IMG/VR virus record: IMGVR_UViG_3300034175_000088
Location: 1 to 44,836 of that record
Source of the DNA: a virus
Strand: one strand, 5' to 3'
DNA length: 44,836 nt
Shown here piece by piece: positions 14,027 through 21,528 of the stretch (position 1 is its first letter; each line of letters starts with the position of its first letter). The notes under the pieces are model-generated. The model was not told the DNA's origin. It worked only from the letters and a program-made list of their open reading frames with translations, and ran no database searches. The position numbers and the translations under genes are program-made.

Positions 14027-14310
14027 CGCACCCGATCACGTGTTCCTCGAACGAGGAACAGCCCCGCAAGCCCTGCCCGGTCAGCCGAATGGTAGGGATG
14101 GAGCGCGCCGCCGAGCTGCTGGGCCGCGGCGGCCAGCGCGAGATCGCGACGGAGCTGGGCATAGAGCCGCGAACGCTGCGCTACAAGACGGCCGGGCGGT
14201 CGAGCATCGACGGCGTGGACCTGACGGTGGCGGCGGACCTTCTCGACGCACGCGCGGCGCAGATGACTGAGCACGCCCGCAAGCTTCGGCAAGAAGCGGG
14301 TGGGCGGTGA
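14023..14310 (+). CDS. Small HTH DNA-binding protein
   Basis: A 95-aa protein from TTG 14023, overlapping the HNH stop (TTGA). The HTH at about 35-65 reads AAELLGRGGQREIATELGIEPRTLRYKTAG, where the second helix (IEPRTLRYK) would read DNA. The N-terminal codons contain a 20-bp near-perfect palindrome (14041-14060), and a copy of its core occurs upstream of the late genes (16553-16568). That pairing suggests this protein, or another regulator, binds there (inference). Confidence 0.6.
   Translation: MTHPITCSSNEEQPRKPCPVSRMVGMERAAELLGRGGQREIATELGIEPRTLRYKTAGRSSIDGVDLTVAADLLDARAAQMTEHARKLRQEAGGR
14041..14060. repeat. Palindrome, copy 1
   Basis: TGTTCCTCG-AA-CGAGGAACA has perfect 9-bp arms. The 16-bp core TTCCTCG-NN-CGAGGAA plus CAG recurs at 16553-16571 with TT at the centre. 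It sits at the 5' end of a small HTH gene. As RNA it could fold an 8-bp stem with a GAAC loop, so either a DNA operator or an RNA element is possible. Confidence 0.55.
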
Positions 14311-15242
14311 TCACCCGTACACCCCTGACCCCGCCAGACGCGGACCTTCAGGACTTCCCGTTTATGCCGCTTCACGTTGCGCGGCTGCGCGATAGCGACC
14401 TCGCGGCCGAGGGTGACCCGGAGGGGTGCTGGTATGCCGTCCTGCTATGGGCGGCCGCCTGGCACCAGCTGCCGGCCGGGTCGCTGCCTGACAACGACGC
14501 GGTGCTCGCGCGGTTCTGCGGTCTAGGGCGCGACCTGCGCACCTTCCGGCGGCACAGGGGCGACGCACTGCGCGGCTTCGTGCTCTGCGACGACGGCCGC
14601 CTCTACCATCCGGTGATCGCGGAGCAGGTCGTAGCTGCCTGGACGAAGAAGCTCGAGCAGCGCTGGCGCACCGAATGCGCCCGGATCAAGAAGGCGAATC
14701 AGCGCAACGGGACCGAGATCGCGGCCCCAACGCTTGAGCAGTTCCTGTCGCTTCGCCGTCCCAATGCTGTCCCGGAGGTGTCCCCGGGGACCGCCCAAAA
14801 TGTCCCCGGGGACAATAGCTCCAAGAGAGAGGGACAGGGACAGGGACAGGGAGAAGATAGTTCCGAACCTGTCGGTTCGGGCGGCGAGCCGCCGCCGGAT
14901 CCCGAGAAGGTCATGTTCGACGCCGGTCTGGCGCTGCTCGCCAAGGCCGGGGTCACCGAACGGGCCGCCCGTCCGATGCTGGGCAAGTGGAAGCGCGACC
15001 ACGGCGCGGAGGCGGTGATCACCGCGCTCGGCAAGGCGCAGCGCGAAGGCGCGATCGACCCGAAATCATTCATCGAAGGGGCTATCCGAAATGGCCAACG
15101 ACCTCGCAGCTTCGCCGACCGGCCTTCCGCCTGGAGCGGAGGAAATCTCTCGGCTGGTGCGGAACCCTACTACCTGGACGAGGGCGCAAGCCCTGGAGCT
15201 GGCGGGGCCGGAGCCGCTGCTCGCGCTGTCGGCCGCGCGTGA
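14307..15242 (+). CDS. DUF1376 replication-initiation-like protein
   Basis: A 311-aa protein from GTG 14307 (GTGA overlap). The N-terminal DUF1376 domain has DFPFMPLHVARLRDSDLA, CWYAVLLWAAAWHQLPAGSLP and ARFCGL, with a winged-helix fold. Such YdaU-like proteins occupy the place of lambda O. A low-complexity linker with GQGQGQ (about 175-181) follows, then a helical C-terminal domain. The linker DNA holds palindromic iterons, as the lambda origin lies inside O. The last 150 bp overlap the next gene, an unusually long overlap here. Role: origin binding and replisome loading (inference). Confidence 0.8.
   Translation: MITRTPLTPPDADLQDFPFMPLHVARLRDSDLAAEGDPEGCWYAVLLWAAAWHQLPAGSLPDNDAVLARFCGLGRDLRTFRRHRGDALRGFVLCDDGRLYHPVIAEQVVAAWTKKLEQRWRTECARIKKANQRNGTEIAAPTLEQFLSLRRPNAVPEVSPGTAQNVPGDNSSKREGQGQGQGEDSSEPVGSGGEPPPDPEKVMFDAGLALLAKAGVTERAARPMLGKWKRDHGAEAVITALGKAQREGAIDPKSFIEGAIRNGQRPRSFADRPSAWSGGNLSAGAEPYYLDEGASPGAGGAGAAARAVGRA
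14768..14880. other. ori: Candidate replication origin (iterons) inside the DUF1376 gene
   Basis: Two identical 12-bp palindromes GTCCCCGGGGAC (14780-14791, 14802-14813) lie 22 bp apart and are preceded by a TGTCCCGG half copy (14768). They are followed by three tandem GGGACA units (14831-14848), which are the reverse complement of the same TGTCCC word. A 7-bp-stem hairpin CCGAACC-tgtc-GGTTCGG closes the block (14863-14880). Repeats of one word in both orientations within the initiator gene match the lambda arrangement. Origin function is inference. Confidence 0.5.
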
Positions 15243-15771
15243 CCACGTGCTCGGCGCGTTCGCAGCGATGCCGGACTCCCGAAGCCAGGACTTCGCCGAT
15301 TGGAAACGCGGCATGTCCGAGCGGCTCGGCGCGATCGGCGCGAAGGTCGCTCCGACCATGTCAACTGAGCAGGCCGCGAAGTGGCTCGACGCGGTGATCA
15401 CGGCGCTGTCAGACCTCCCGCCGCTGATCGCGCTTACCGCGGCGAAGCTGGCGCTGCACCGGCCGATGAACTTTCCGAACGAGGTTGACGGGGTGGTGCG
15501 CGAGATCGCGGCCGAGATCAGCATCCGGCGCACGTCGGCGGCCCAGGCGCTCGACCGCCTGATCGCCGACCTACGGCGCGCGGCCGAGCCGGCGCTGCCC
15601 GCGCCCGAGACCGACACCCCGCTGCCGCCCGAGCAGATCGAGGTGGTGAACAACTACCTGCGTCGGAGCGGCCTTCGCACGCGGTTCGCCGAGGACGGGT
15701 CAACCTTCATGGACGAGGCCGTGGCCGACGGCATCCGTTCCGACTATGTTCCAGAGCAGGAGGCAGCGTAA
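15091..15771 (+). CDS. Hypothetical protein after the replication gene (helicase-loader position)
   Basis: A 226-aa protein from ATG 15091 with an AAGGGG Shine-Dalgarno. It starts 152 bp inside the preceding frame. All-helical, with ALELAGPEPLLALSAARDH, a central helical region with PPLIALTAAKLALHRPMNFPNE, and an acidic linker before the C-terminus. The segment resembles uncharacterised phage proteins next to DUF1376 genes. The position suggests a lambda P-like loader, but no loader motif or ATPase is visible. Confidence 0.6.
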   Translation: MANDLAASPTGLPPGAEEISRLVRNPTTWTRAQALELAGPEPLLALSAARDHVLGAFAAMPDSRSQDFADWKRGMSERLGAIGAKVAPTMSTEQAAKWLDAVITALSDLPPLIALTAAKLALHRPMNFPNEVDGVVREIAAEISIRRTSAAQALDRLIADLRRAAEPALPAPETDTPLPPEQIEVVNNYLRRSGLRTRFAEDGSTFMDEAVADGIRSDYVPEQEAA

Positions 15772-15776
15772 GCGTT

Positions 15777-16427
15777 ATGAGGCGGGCAGATCAGCAGGGC
15801 AGGTGGTGCATCCTGCGGACCAGCGGGCCGCGCACGCTGGCGCTGGCGCGCTCGCTGGCGGCGGCGGGGTTCGAGGCCTGGACGCCCCAGCGCACGACCC
15901 GCCGCGTCCTGCGCAAGGGCAGGAAGGGTGAGCGGCGAGTCCAGGTGGACGCGCCTATCCTGCCCACCTTCGTATTCGCGCGGGCTGACCGGCTGTCCGA
16001 CTTGGCATTTGCAGCCGTCGACCCGAGTGGGTCGTATCCGCCGTTCTCCATCTTCCGGCATGGCGGTCGTGTCCCTCTGGTGGGCGGAGCAGAGGTGGCC
16101 GGCCTGCGGGAGGAGGAGAGCCGAGCCCAGGTAGCATGGCAGGCGCAGCAGGACGCTGAGACACGCGAGGAGGCGCAGCGCATCCGCATCGCCGCGCTGA
16201 ACACCGAGCGCGCGCGACGGAAGGCGATGCGCGCGGAGCGGCGCTCGTTCACACCAGGAGAGCGGGTGGACGTGGCCGAGATGCCCGCGCTCGCCGGGAT
16301 GAGTGGCGTGATCGTGCGCGGCGACGGGACGTCAGCCTTGGTTGCGTTCGGCGGCTCACTTGAGATGACGATCGAGGCTTGGCGTCTGCATCCGACTGAT
16401 GTACAGAGCAGGAACATCGCCGCCTAA
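15777..16427 (+). CDS. NusG-like transcription elongation/antitermination factor
   Basis: A 216-aa protein. The N-terminal NGN-type domain (about 7-100) has the NusG opening WCILRTSGPRTLALARSLAAAGFEAWTPQ and the ILPTFVFA strand. A charged helical linker (REEESRAQVAWQ and on) follows. The C-terminal KOW domain (about 158-205) reads FTPGERVDVAEMPALAGMSGVIVRGDG. NusG/RfaH-type proteins bind the RNA polymerase clamp and suppress pausing or termination. It is the last gene before the late operon and is followed at once by two adjacent stem-loops (16531-16568), so a late antiterminator is the likely job (inference). The linker is longer than in host NusG. Confidence 0.85.
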   Translation: MRRADQQGRWCILRTSGPRTLALARSLAAAGFEAWTPQRTTRRVLRKGRKGERRVQVDAPILPTFVFARADRLSDLAFAAVDPSGSYPPFSIFRHGGRVPLVGGAEVAGLREEESRAQVAWQAQQDAETREEAQRIRIAALNTERARRKAMRAERRSFTPGERVDVAEMPALAGMSGVIVRGDGTSALVAFGGSLEMTIEAWRLHPTDVQSRNIAA

Positions 16428-16530
16428 GCGGGCGCGGGGCTAGACGATCTGGAGCTTGTTGCTCTTGCGCTCCCTGACCACCTCGACCGATGCGCTCGGG
16501 CGACGGTGCTACGCAATGGACCTTCACAGA

Positions 16531-16571
16531 GTGAGCCGGAATAGCGGCTCACTTCCTCGTTCGAGGAACAG
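16531..16571 (+). promoter_or_regulatory. Twin stem-loops upstream of late genes
   Basis: The stem GTGAGCCG-gaatag-CGGCTCAC (16531-16552, perfect 8 bp) is followed without a gap by TTCCTCG-TT-CGAGGAA (16553-16568), then CAG. The second core is shared with 14043-14058. No T-run follows, so a simple intrinsic terminator is unlikely. Two consecutive hairpins before late genes recall put-type antitermination RNA of HK022, here downstream of a NusG-like gene. Alternatively the second palindrome is a DNA operator. Confidence 0.5.
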
Positions 16572-16582
16572 TAGGAGGCGGC

Positions 16583-16850
16583 ATGGGCAAGCTCAGGACG
16601 CTGCCTAGCCGCCTCGCTTCACTGCAGCCTAGGCTGACCCAGTTCGCAGCGGGCGAGCGCGGGCGGGCCCAAGCCAGTCCATGGCGCGACTGGTACAACA
16701 CGACGCGCTGGCGGCGGCTGAGGCTCCGCATCTTCGAGCGCGACGGACGAGAAGCTGTTCTGGGACGAGGAGAACCTCGAGACCCTGTGCGCCTCGCCTT
16801 GCCACGCGCAGCACAAGCAGCGCGCCGAGCAGCGGGGCGCGATCACGTAG
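16583..16850 (+). pseudogene. Decayed HNH endonuclease beside the terminase
   Basis: The first 53 codons (SPWRDWYNTTRWRRLRLRIFERDG) are the normal N-terminus of the phage HNH found next to TerS in HK97-like phages. After 16741 the correct ending appears in another frame: EKLFWDEENLETLCASPCHAQ, then a TAG at 16848-16850. The middle part, with the first zinc Cys pair and DHI(V)PH-type active-site strand, is missing. So an internal deletion with frameshift has removed the catalytic centre. The unshifted frame runs on to 17017 with unrelated, Arg/Pro-rich sequence. In HK97 this nuclease assists terminase; here it cannot. Confidence 0.8.
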
Positions 16851-16970
16851 GACCACCCCCCGCCCGAAAGTCCGAGGCGGGCCGGCCTTCTACACCGCAC
16901 CCGTCACACGCGCGGATAATTTCCCTCCTCAGTCGGCGGGGTGCGAACCTATCGCGGGAGGACCGCCCGC

Positions 16971-17525
16971 ATGAAGACCCCGAAAACATCTTCCGACTGG
17001 GATCGGATCGAGCTTGAATACTTGGCGGGCGACGTATCGGTCCGCGAAATAGCTGACCGGCATGAGATATCCGACACAGCTATTCGTAAGCGCGCCAAGC
17101 GCGAAGGCTGGGTCAGGGCGGTTCGCACCCCGCGAACCGTGCGAACCCAGGCCCCGCCACCGCGCGCCGCACCGCCGGAGCCCGTCCCTGTCCCCGAGGC
17201 GGCGGTCATCGCCGAGCGCGGGCGCGGGCTCGTTGCTCGCATGCTCGACGAGCTCGACGCGACGACGACCCACCAAGGCGAGCTGGAAGAGCTGATCGAG
17301 CTGGAGACAGCCGACGACCGGGAGGGCCGACGCCGCGAGGGCATGCTCGGCGCGATCAGCTTGGCCGGCCGGGCGAAGACGCTGAAAGAGCTGGCGACCG
17401 CGTTCAAGACGATCAACGAGGCCGCCGCGCCGCAGGGCAAGAAAGCGGCGCAGCAGGAGAAGGCGGACCAGATCGCCAACCGCTTCCGCGGCGTCGGGCC
17501 GCCGAAGCTCAAGTCCGTGAGCTAG
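16971..17525 (+). CDS. terS: Terminase small subunit
   Basis: A 184-aa protein from ATG 16971 with GGGAGG upstream. The N-terminal HTH is [34 protein letters not shown], the usual small-terminase DNA-binding fold that recognises pac/cos DNA. A Pro/Ala linker with [14 protein letters not shown] follows. The helical C-terminal half ([15 protein letters not shown] ... [16 protein letters not shown]) would form the oligomer and bind TerL. It is 1 nt from the TerL start. Confidence 0.85.
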   Translation: MKTPKTSSDWDRIELEYLAGDVSVREIADRHEISDTAIRKRAKREGWVRAVRTPRTVRTQAPPPRAAPPEPVPVPEAAVIAERGRGLVARMLDELDATTTHQGELEELIELETADDREGRRREGMLGAISLAGRAKTLKELATAFKTINEAAAPQGKKAAQQEKADQIANRFRGVGPPKLKSVS

Positions 17526-17526
17526 G

Positions 17527-19224
17527 TTGCCGATCTGGTCGACGGCGTGCCCGGATTGGAAGGAGCGCATCCGAGGGCGCCGGTCGCTGATCCCGTTCGA
17601 CCCGCTGTTCCCCGATGTCGCCGAAGCCAAGATGGCGCTGTTCACGTCGCTTCGCCTGATGGACGTGACCGGTCAGCCAACGATCGGCGAGGCATGCGAC
17701 CGCTGGCTGCTCGACTTCGCCGCCACGGTGTTCGGGGCTTACGATCCCGAGCTCGGCGAGCAGCTGATCAAGGAGTTCCTGCTCCTCGTCTCGAAGAAGA
17801 ACACGAAGTCGACGATCGCCGCGGGATTGATGGTGACGGAGCTGGCGCTCGGCTGGCGGCATGAAGACGAGAACCTGATCCTGGCGCCGACCAAGGAGGT
17901 GGCGGACAACAGCTTCAAGCCCGCCGCGGCGATGATCCGCGCGGACGAGGAACTGGACGCGCTCCTGCACATCCAGGATCACATCAAGCTGATCACGCAG
18001 CGCTCGACCAAGGCGACCCTGAAGGTGGTCGCGGCCGACAGCGCGACGGTGTCGGGCAAGAAGGCCAGCCGGGTTCTGGTCGACGAGCTATGGCTTTTCG
18101 GCAAGGTCGCGACCGCCGACTCCATGTTGCAGGAGGCGACCGGCGGACAGGCGTCGCGGCCGGAGGGATACACCCTCTACCTAACGACCCAGTCGGACCA
18201 GCCGCCGCAGGGCGTCTTTAAGAGCAAGCTGCGCGAATACCGTAAGATCCGCGACGGCGAGGTCGTCGCGCCGACCAAGCTGCCGGTGCTGTACGAGTTC
18301 CCCGCCGAGATGATCGCCGCCGACGAGCACGTCGACCCGGCGAACTTCTATATTACCAACCCGAACCTGGGCCGCTCGGTTGGCCAGGCATGGCTCCAGA
18401 ATAAGTTTGACGAGGCGCAGCGCGCCGAAATGTCCGAGCGTCAGGTGTTCTACGCCAAGCACCTGAATATCGAGATGGGCGTCGGCCTCCTGCACGACGC
18501 CTGGGCGGGCGCGCTCTACTGGCAGCAGGCGGAGGCCGCCCCGGAGGTCTGGGACGGCACGCTTGAGCACTTCCTCGAGATAGTCGAGGTGGCGGTTGCC
18601 GGGATCGACGGCGGCGGGCTGGACGATCTTCTCGGGTTGACGCTCATCGGGCGGCACCGCGAGACGAAGCAGTGGCTGAGCTGGTCGCACGCTTGGGCCC
18701 AGCTCGACGTGTTCGAACGACGCAAAGACATAGTCAGCGCGCTCGACGGGTTCATCGCAGAGCGCACCGTGACCAAGTGCCTCGACCCGACCCAGGACCT
18801 CGTCGAGCTCGCCGACATCCTGGTGCGCGTGATGGACGCGGGGCTGTTCCCCGAAGAGTACGCGATCGGGCTCGACCCTGCCGGGATCGCGGCGATCGTC
18901 GACGAGCTGGCCGGGCGCGGGTTCACCGAAAAGCAGATGCTGGCGATCAGCCAGGGGTTTCGCCTTTCGAGCGCCGTGTGGGGCGCAGAGCGCAAGCTGA
19001 AAGACGGCACGCTGATCCATAGCGCCCAGGCGCTCATGACCTGGTGCGTCGGCAACGCAAAAGCCGAGCAGCGCGGCAACGCGGTGGTCATCACCAAGCA
19101 GATCGCGGGCAAGGCGAAGATCGACCCGCTCATCGCCCTGTTCAACGCCGTGATGCTGATGAGCCGCAACCCCGAGGCCCGGGGCCGGTCGGTGTACGAA
19201 ACGCGCGGCGTGCGCCGGGTCTGA
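17527..19224 (+). CDS. terL: Terminase large subunit
   Basis: A 565-aa packaging ATPase/nuclease of the HK97/YmfN type. The start is a TTG at 17527, 1 nt after the TerS stop. The Walker A-like motif is [13 protein letters not shown] (about 88-100), Walker B is [11 protein letters not shown], and a coupling TTQSD follows. The nuclease domain begins with [15 protein letters not shown], with Asp residues for metal. The C-terminal ETRGVRRV is typical. It cuts and pumps phage DNA into proheads with the portal. Full length and intact. Confidence 0.95.
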   Translation: MPIWSTACPDWKERIRGRRSLIPFDPLFPDVAEAKMALFTSLRLMDVTGQPTIGEACDRWLLDFAATVFGAYDPELGEQLIKEFLLLVSKKNTKSTIAAGLMVTELALGWRHEDENLILAPTKEVADNSFKPAAAMIRADEELDALLHIQDHIKLITQRSTKATLKVVAADSATVSGKKASRVLVDELWLFGKVATADSMLQEATGGQASRPEGYTLYLTTQSDQPPQGVFKSKLREYRKIRDGEVVAPTKLPVLYEFPAEMIAADEHVDPANFYITNPNLGRSVGQAWLQNKFDEAQRAEMSERQVFYAKHLNIEMGVGLLHDAWAGALYWQQAEAAPEVWDGTLEHFLEIVEVAVAGIDGGGLDDLLGLTLIGRHRETKQWLSWSHAWAQLDVFERRKDIVSALDGFIAERTVTKCLDPTQDLVELADILVRVMDAGLFPEEYAIGLDPAGIAAIVDELAGRGFTEKQMLAISQGFRLSSAVWGAERKLKDGTLIHSAQALMTWCVGNAKAEQRGNAVVITKQIAGKAKIDPLIALFNAVMLMSRNPEARGRSVYETRGVRRV

Positions 19225-19235
19225 GAGGAGGGCGC

Positions 19236-20534
19236 ATGGCGCAATCGCCCGAGGATTACCGACGCGCGGCCGGCTACCGACGCTCCAGCGCGAACGGCGA
19301 GCGGATCGGTGGCGCGAGCGCGGTGCAGGCGTTCACCGCCATGGACATCGACAGCCCAGTGCTGCGCGAGTTCCTGGGCATGGGGCGGGCATCGGCCGCT
19401 GGCGTGACCGTTACCGAGAAGCTGGCGCTCCGAAACAGCGCCTTCTTCCGAGCCGTGAAGCTTATCTCGACGTCGATCGGCATGCTGCCGATGCACCTCC
19501 ATCGCCGCATGCCGGACGGAAGGACCGAGAAGGCGAAGGATCACCCGCTGTTTCGGGTGCTGCACAAGCGGCCGAACGGCTACCAGACCGCGCTGGAGTT
19601 CAAGGCGCACATGCAGCTGTGCGCGCTGCTCGACGGCAATGCCTACGCCCGCGTCGTCTGGGGTGTGAAGGGCGGCAAGCCCGCGGTGATCGCGCTCATG
19701 CCGTTCGCGCGGCACACGATCACGCCGGAGCTGACCGACGCTGGCGAGGTCCGGTTCAAGTACCAGCCCAAGGGCGGCGGGCCGCAGACACTGCTCGCAC
19801 GCGACGTGTTCCACTTTCGCCACCCGATCAGCGTGGACGGCCTGAAGGGCGTTTCTCTGCTCGACGTAGCCGTCGAGACGCTCGGTCTGGCCTCCGCCGC
19901 CCAGCGGGCCATCGCGAAGATGCTGGCCAAGGGCGTGATGGCCGGCGGCGCGCTCCAGTATCCGAAAGAGATGGGCGACAAGGCGTATGAGCGCCTGCGC
20001 GCCAGTATGAACGAGGACCATTCGGGCGCGGAGAACGCGGGCGAGTGGTTCATCCTGGAGGAGGGGGGCACCGCCCACCCATTCACGTCGGCGAAGGACA
20101 GCCAGACCGACGAGATGCGCAAGCGCGAGGTCGAGGAGGTCGGAAGGTTCACCGACGTGCCCCGCCCGCTGCTGATGATGGACGAGACGGCCTGGGGCAC
20201 CGGCATCGAGCAGCTCGGCCTGCTGTTCATCACCTACTGCCTGCTCGGCTGGTTCGTCGCCTGGGAACAGGCTGTCGAGCGCTCCTGCTTTACCGTCGCC
20301 GAGCAGGATGCCGACGAGCTCTACGTCAAGTTCAACGAGGGCGCGCTCCTGCGCGGCTCGCTGAAAGACCAGGCCGACTTCTACTCGAAGGCGCTCGGCA
20401 ACAACGGCGCATGGCTTGTGCCGAACGAGGTGCGCGAAGCTTTCGAGCGCAACCCGCGCGACGACGGAAACGACCTGCCCAAGCCCGCGGCGACGAAGCC
20501 TGCGCCCGCTCCGAAGGAACCAGTCGATGCCTGA
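19236..20534 (+). CDS. HK97-family portal protein
   Basis: A 432-aa protein from ATG 19236 with GAGGAGGG upstream. Portal marks include RNSAFFRAVKLISTSIGMLPMHLHRR, HPLFRVLHKRPNGYQTALEFK, FHFRHPISVDGLKGVSLL and VPRPLLMMDETAWGTGIEQL. The dodecameric ring at the capsid vertex takes DNA from TerL and joins the neck. The length is normal. The Pro/Lys-rich C-terminus overlaps the protease start by 8 bp. Confidence 0.95.
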   Translation: MAQSPEDYRRAAGYRRSSANGERIGGASAVQAFTAMDIDSPVLREFLGMGRASAAGVTVTEKLALRNSAFFRAVKLISTSIGMLPMHLHRRMPDGRTEKAKDHPLFRVLHKRPNGYQTALEFKAHMQLCALLDGNAYARVVWGVKGGKPAVIALMPFARHTITPELTDAGEVRFKYQPKGGGPQTLLARDVFHFRHPISVDGLKGVSLLDVAVETLGLASAAQRAIAKMLAKGVMAGGALQYPKEMGDKAYERLRASMNEDHSGAENAGEWFILEEGGTAHPFTSAKDSQTDEMRKREVEEVGRFTDVPRPLLMMDETAWGTGIEQLGLLFITYCLLGWFVAWEQAVERSCFTVAEQDADELYVKFNEGALLRGSLKDQADFYSKALGNNGAWLVPNEVREAFERNPRDDGNDLPKPAATKPAPAPKEPVDA

Positions 20535-21516
20535 CCAGCCCTCCGCGCCCGGCAAGCCCGGCGCCGTCCAGACTGTCGGCGGCCGTCCCGCGCCTGGTGC
20601 AAAGCCGAGTCCGTCCGCCCCCGCGACTCCGCGCGGCGTCGTCGGCAAGGTGCAGGCCCGCGAACGGCCGGGCGCGCTGCCCGTCCCTGCGGAACGATCC
20701 GTGTCCGCGCTGACCAAGCCGAGCGTGCTCGACAAGTGGGGAGCGGACGCGGCGGGCATCCGCGCGGTCGAAATCGGCGACAACGTCATCACGATGTTCG
20801 ATGTGATCGGCGAAGATTGGTGGACCGGCGGCGGCGTGACCGCAAAAAAGGTCGCCGCCCAGCTGCGCGCGATCGGTGATCGGCCCGTCGAGGTCCAGAT
20901 CAACTCGCCGGGCGGCGACATGTTCGAGGGGCTGGCGATCTACAACGTCCTGCGCGAGCACCCGCAGGCGATCACGGTCAAGGTAATGGGCATGGCGGCG
21001 TCGGCCGCGTCCATCATCGCCATGGCCGGCGACACGGTCGAGATCGGCGCGGCCTCGTTTCTGATGATCCACAAATGCTGGGTCACGGCGCAGGGCAACG
21101 AGGACGACATGCGGGAGGTCGCGGACTTCCTTGCGCCTTTCGACCGCGCGATGTCTGAGGTCTATGCCCAGCGAAGCGGCAAGACGGCTGCTGAGTGCGT
21201 CGCCTGGATGAAGGCTGAGACGTACATGTCGGGTGCCGACGCGATCGAGCGCGGCTTTGCCGATGCCCTGCTGGCGGCTGACCAGACGAAGCGCGACGAT
21301 GGCACGAAGGCCTCCGACCGCGAGCGCACCGCGGTCACCGCGCTTGAGCTGAAGCTGCTCGCGGGCGGCGACACCCGCGCCCAGGCGCGCGAACACATCT
21401 CCAAAATCAAGGGCAAGCCGGACGCTGCCCGCGAGCCCGCCGACAAGCCGGACGCTGTCGACGATCCCGAGCTGATCGGCGCCATGCAGGCGCTGCTCGA
21501 CGACTTCCGCAAATAG
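20527..21516 (+). CDS. ClpP-like prohead maturation protease
   Basis: A 329-aa protein from ATG 20527. After a Pro/Ala-rich disordered N-terminus (1-70), the S14 fold begins at about 75. INSPGGDMFEGLAIYNVLRE is the helix before the site, GMAASAASIIAMAG holds the catalytic Ser, and FLMIHKCW the His. The C-terminal part is charged and likely scaffold-like. It would process the capsid N-terminal delta domain during prohead maturation. Confidence 0.92.
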   Translation: MPDQPSAPGKPGAVQTVGGRPAPGAKPSPSAPATPRGVVGKVQARERPGALPVPAERSVSALTKPSVLDKWGADAAGIRAVEIGDNVITMFDVIGEDWWTGGGVTAKKVAAQLRAIGDRPVEVQINSPGGDMFEGLAIYNVLREHPQAITVKVMGMAASAASIIAMAGDTVEIGAASFLMIHKCWVTAQGNEDDMREVADFLAPFDRAMSEVYAQRSGKTAAECVAWMKAETYMSGADAIERGFADALLAADQTKRDDGTKASDRERTAVTALELKLLAGGDTRAQAREHISKIKGKPDAAREPADKPDAVDDPELIGAMQALLDDFRK

Positions 21517-21528
21517 AAAGGCACGACC

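Noticed and set aside
14831-14852. Simple microsatellite or CRISPR-like repeat
   Set aside because: Only three 6-bp units without spacers. They make more sense as part of the iteron block; no CRISPR array or cas gene exists in the window.
16583-17017. Full 144-aa gene of unknown type
   Set aside because: After residue 53 the sequence is unrelated and Arg/Pro-rich, while the true HNH ending continues in another frame. A broken HNH gene explains the data better.
18516-20921. 801-codon open frame on the minus strand
   Set aside because: It lies antisense to TerL and the portal, which have clear motifs. Long antisense frames are expected at this GC content; there is no family signature.
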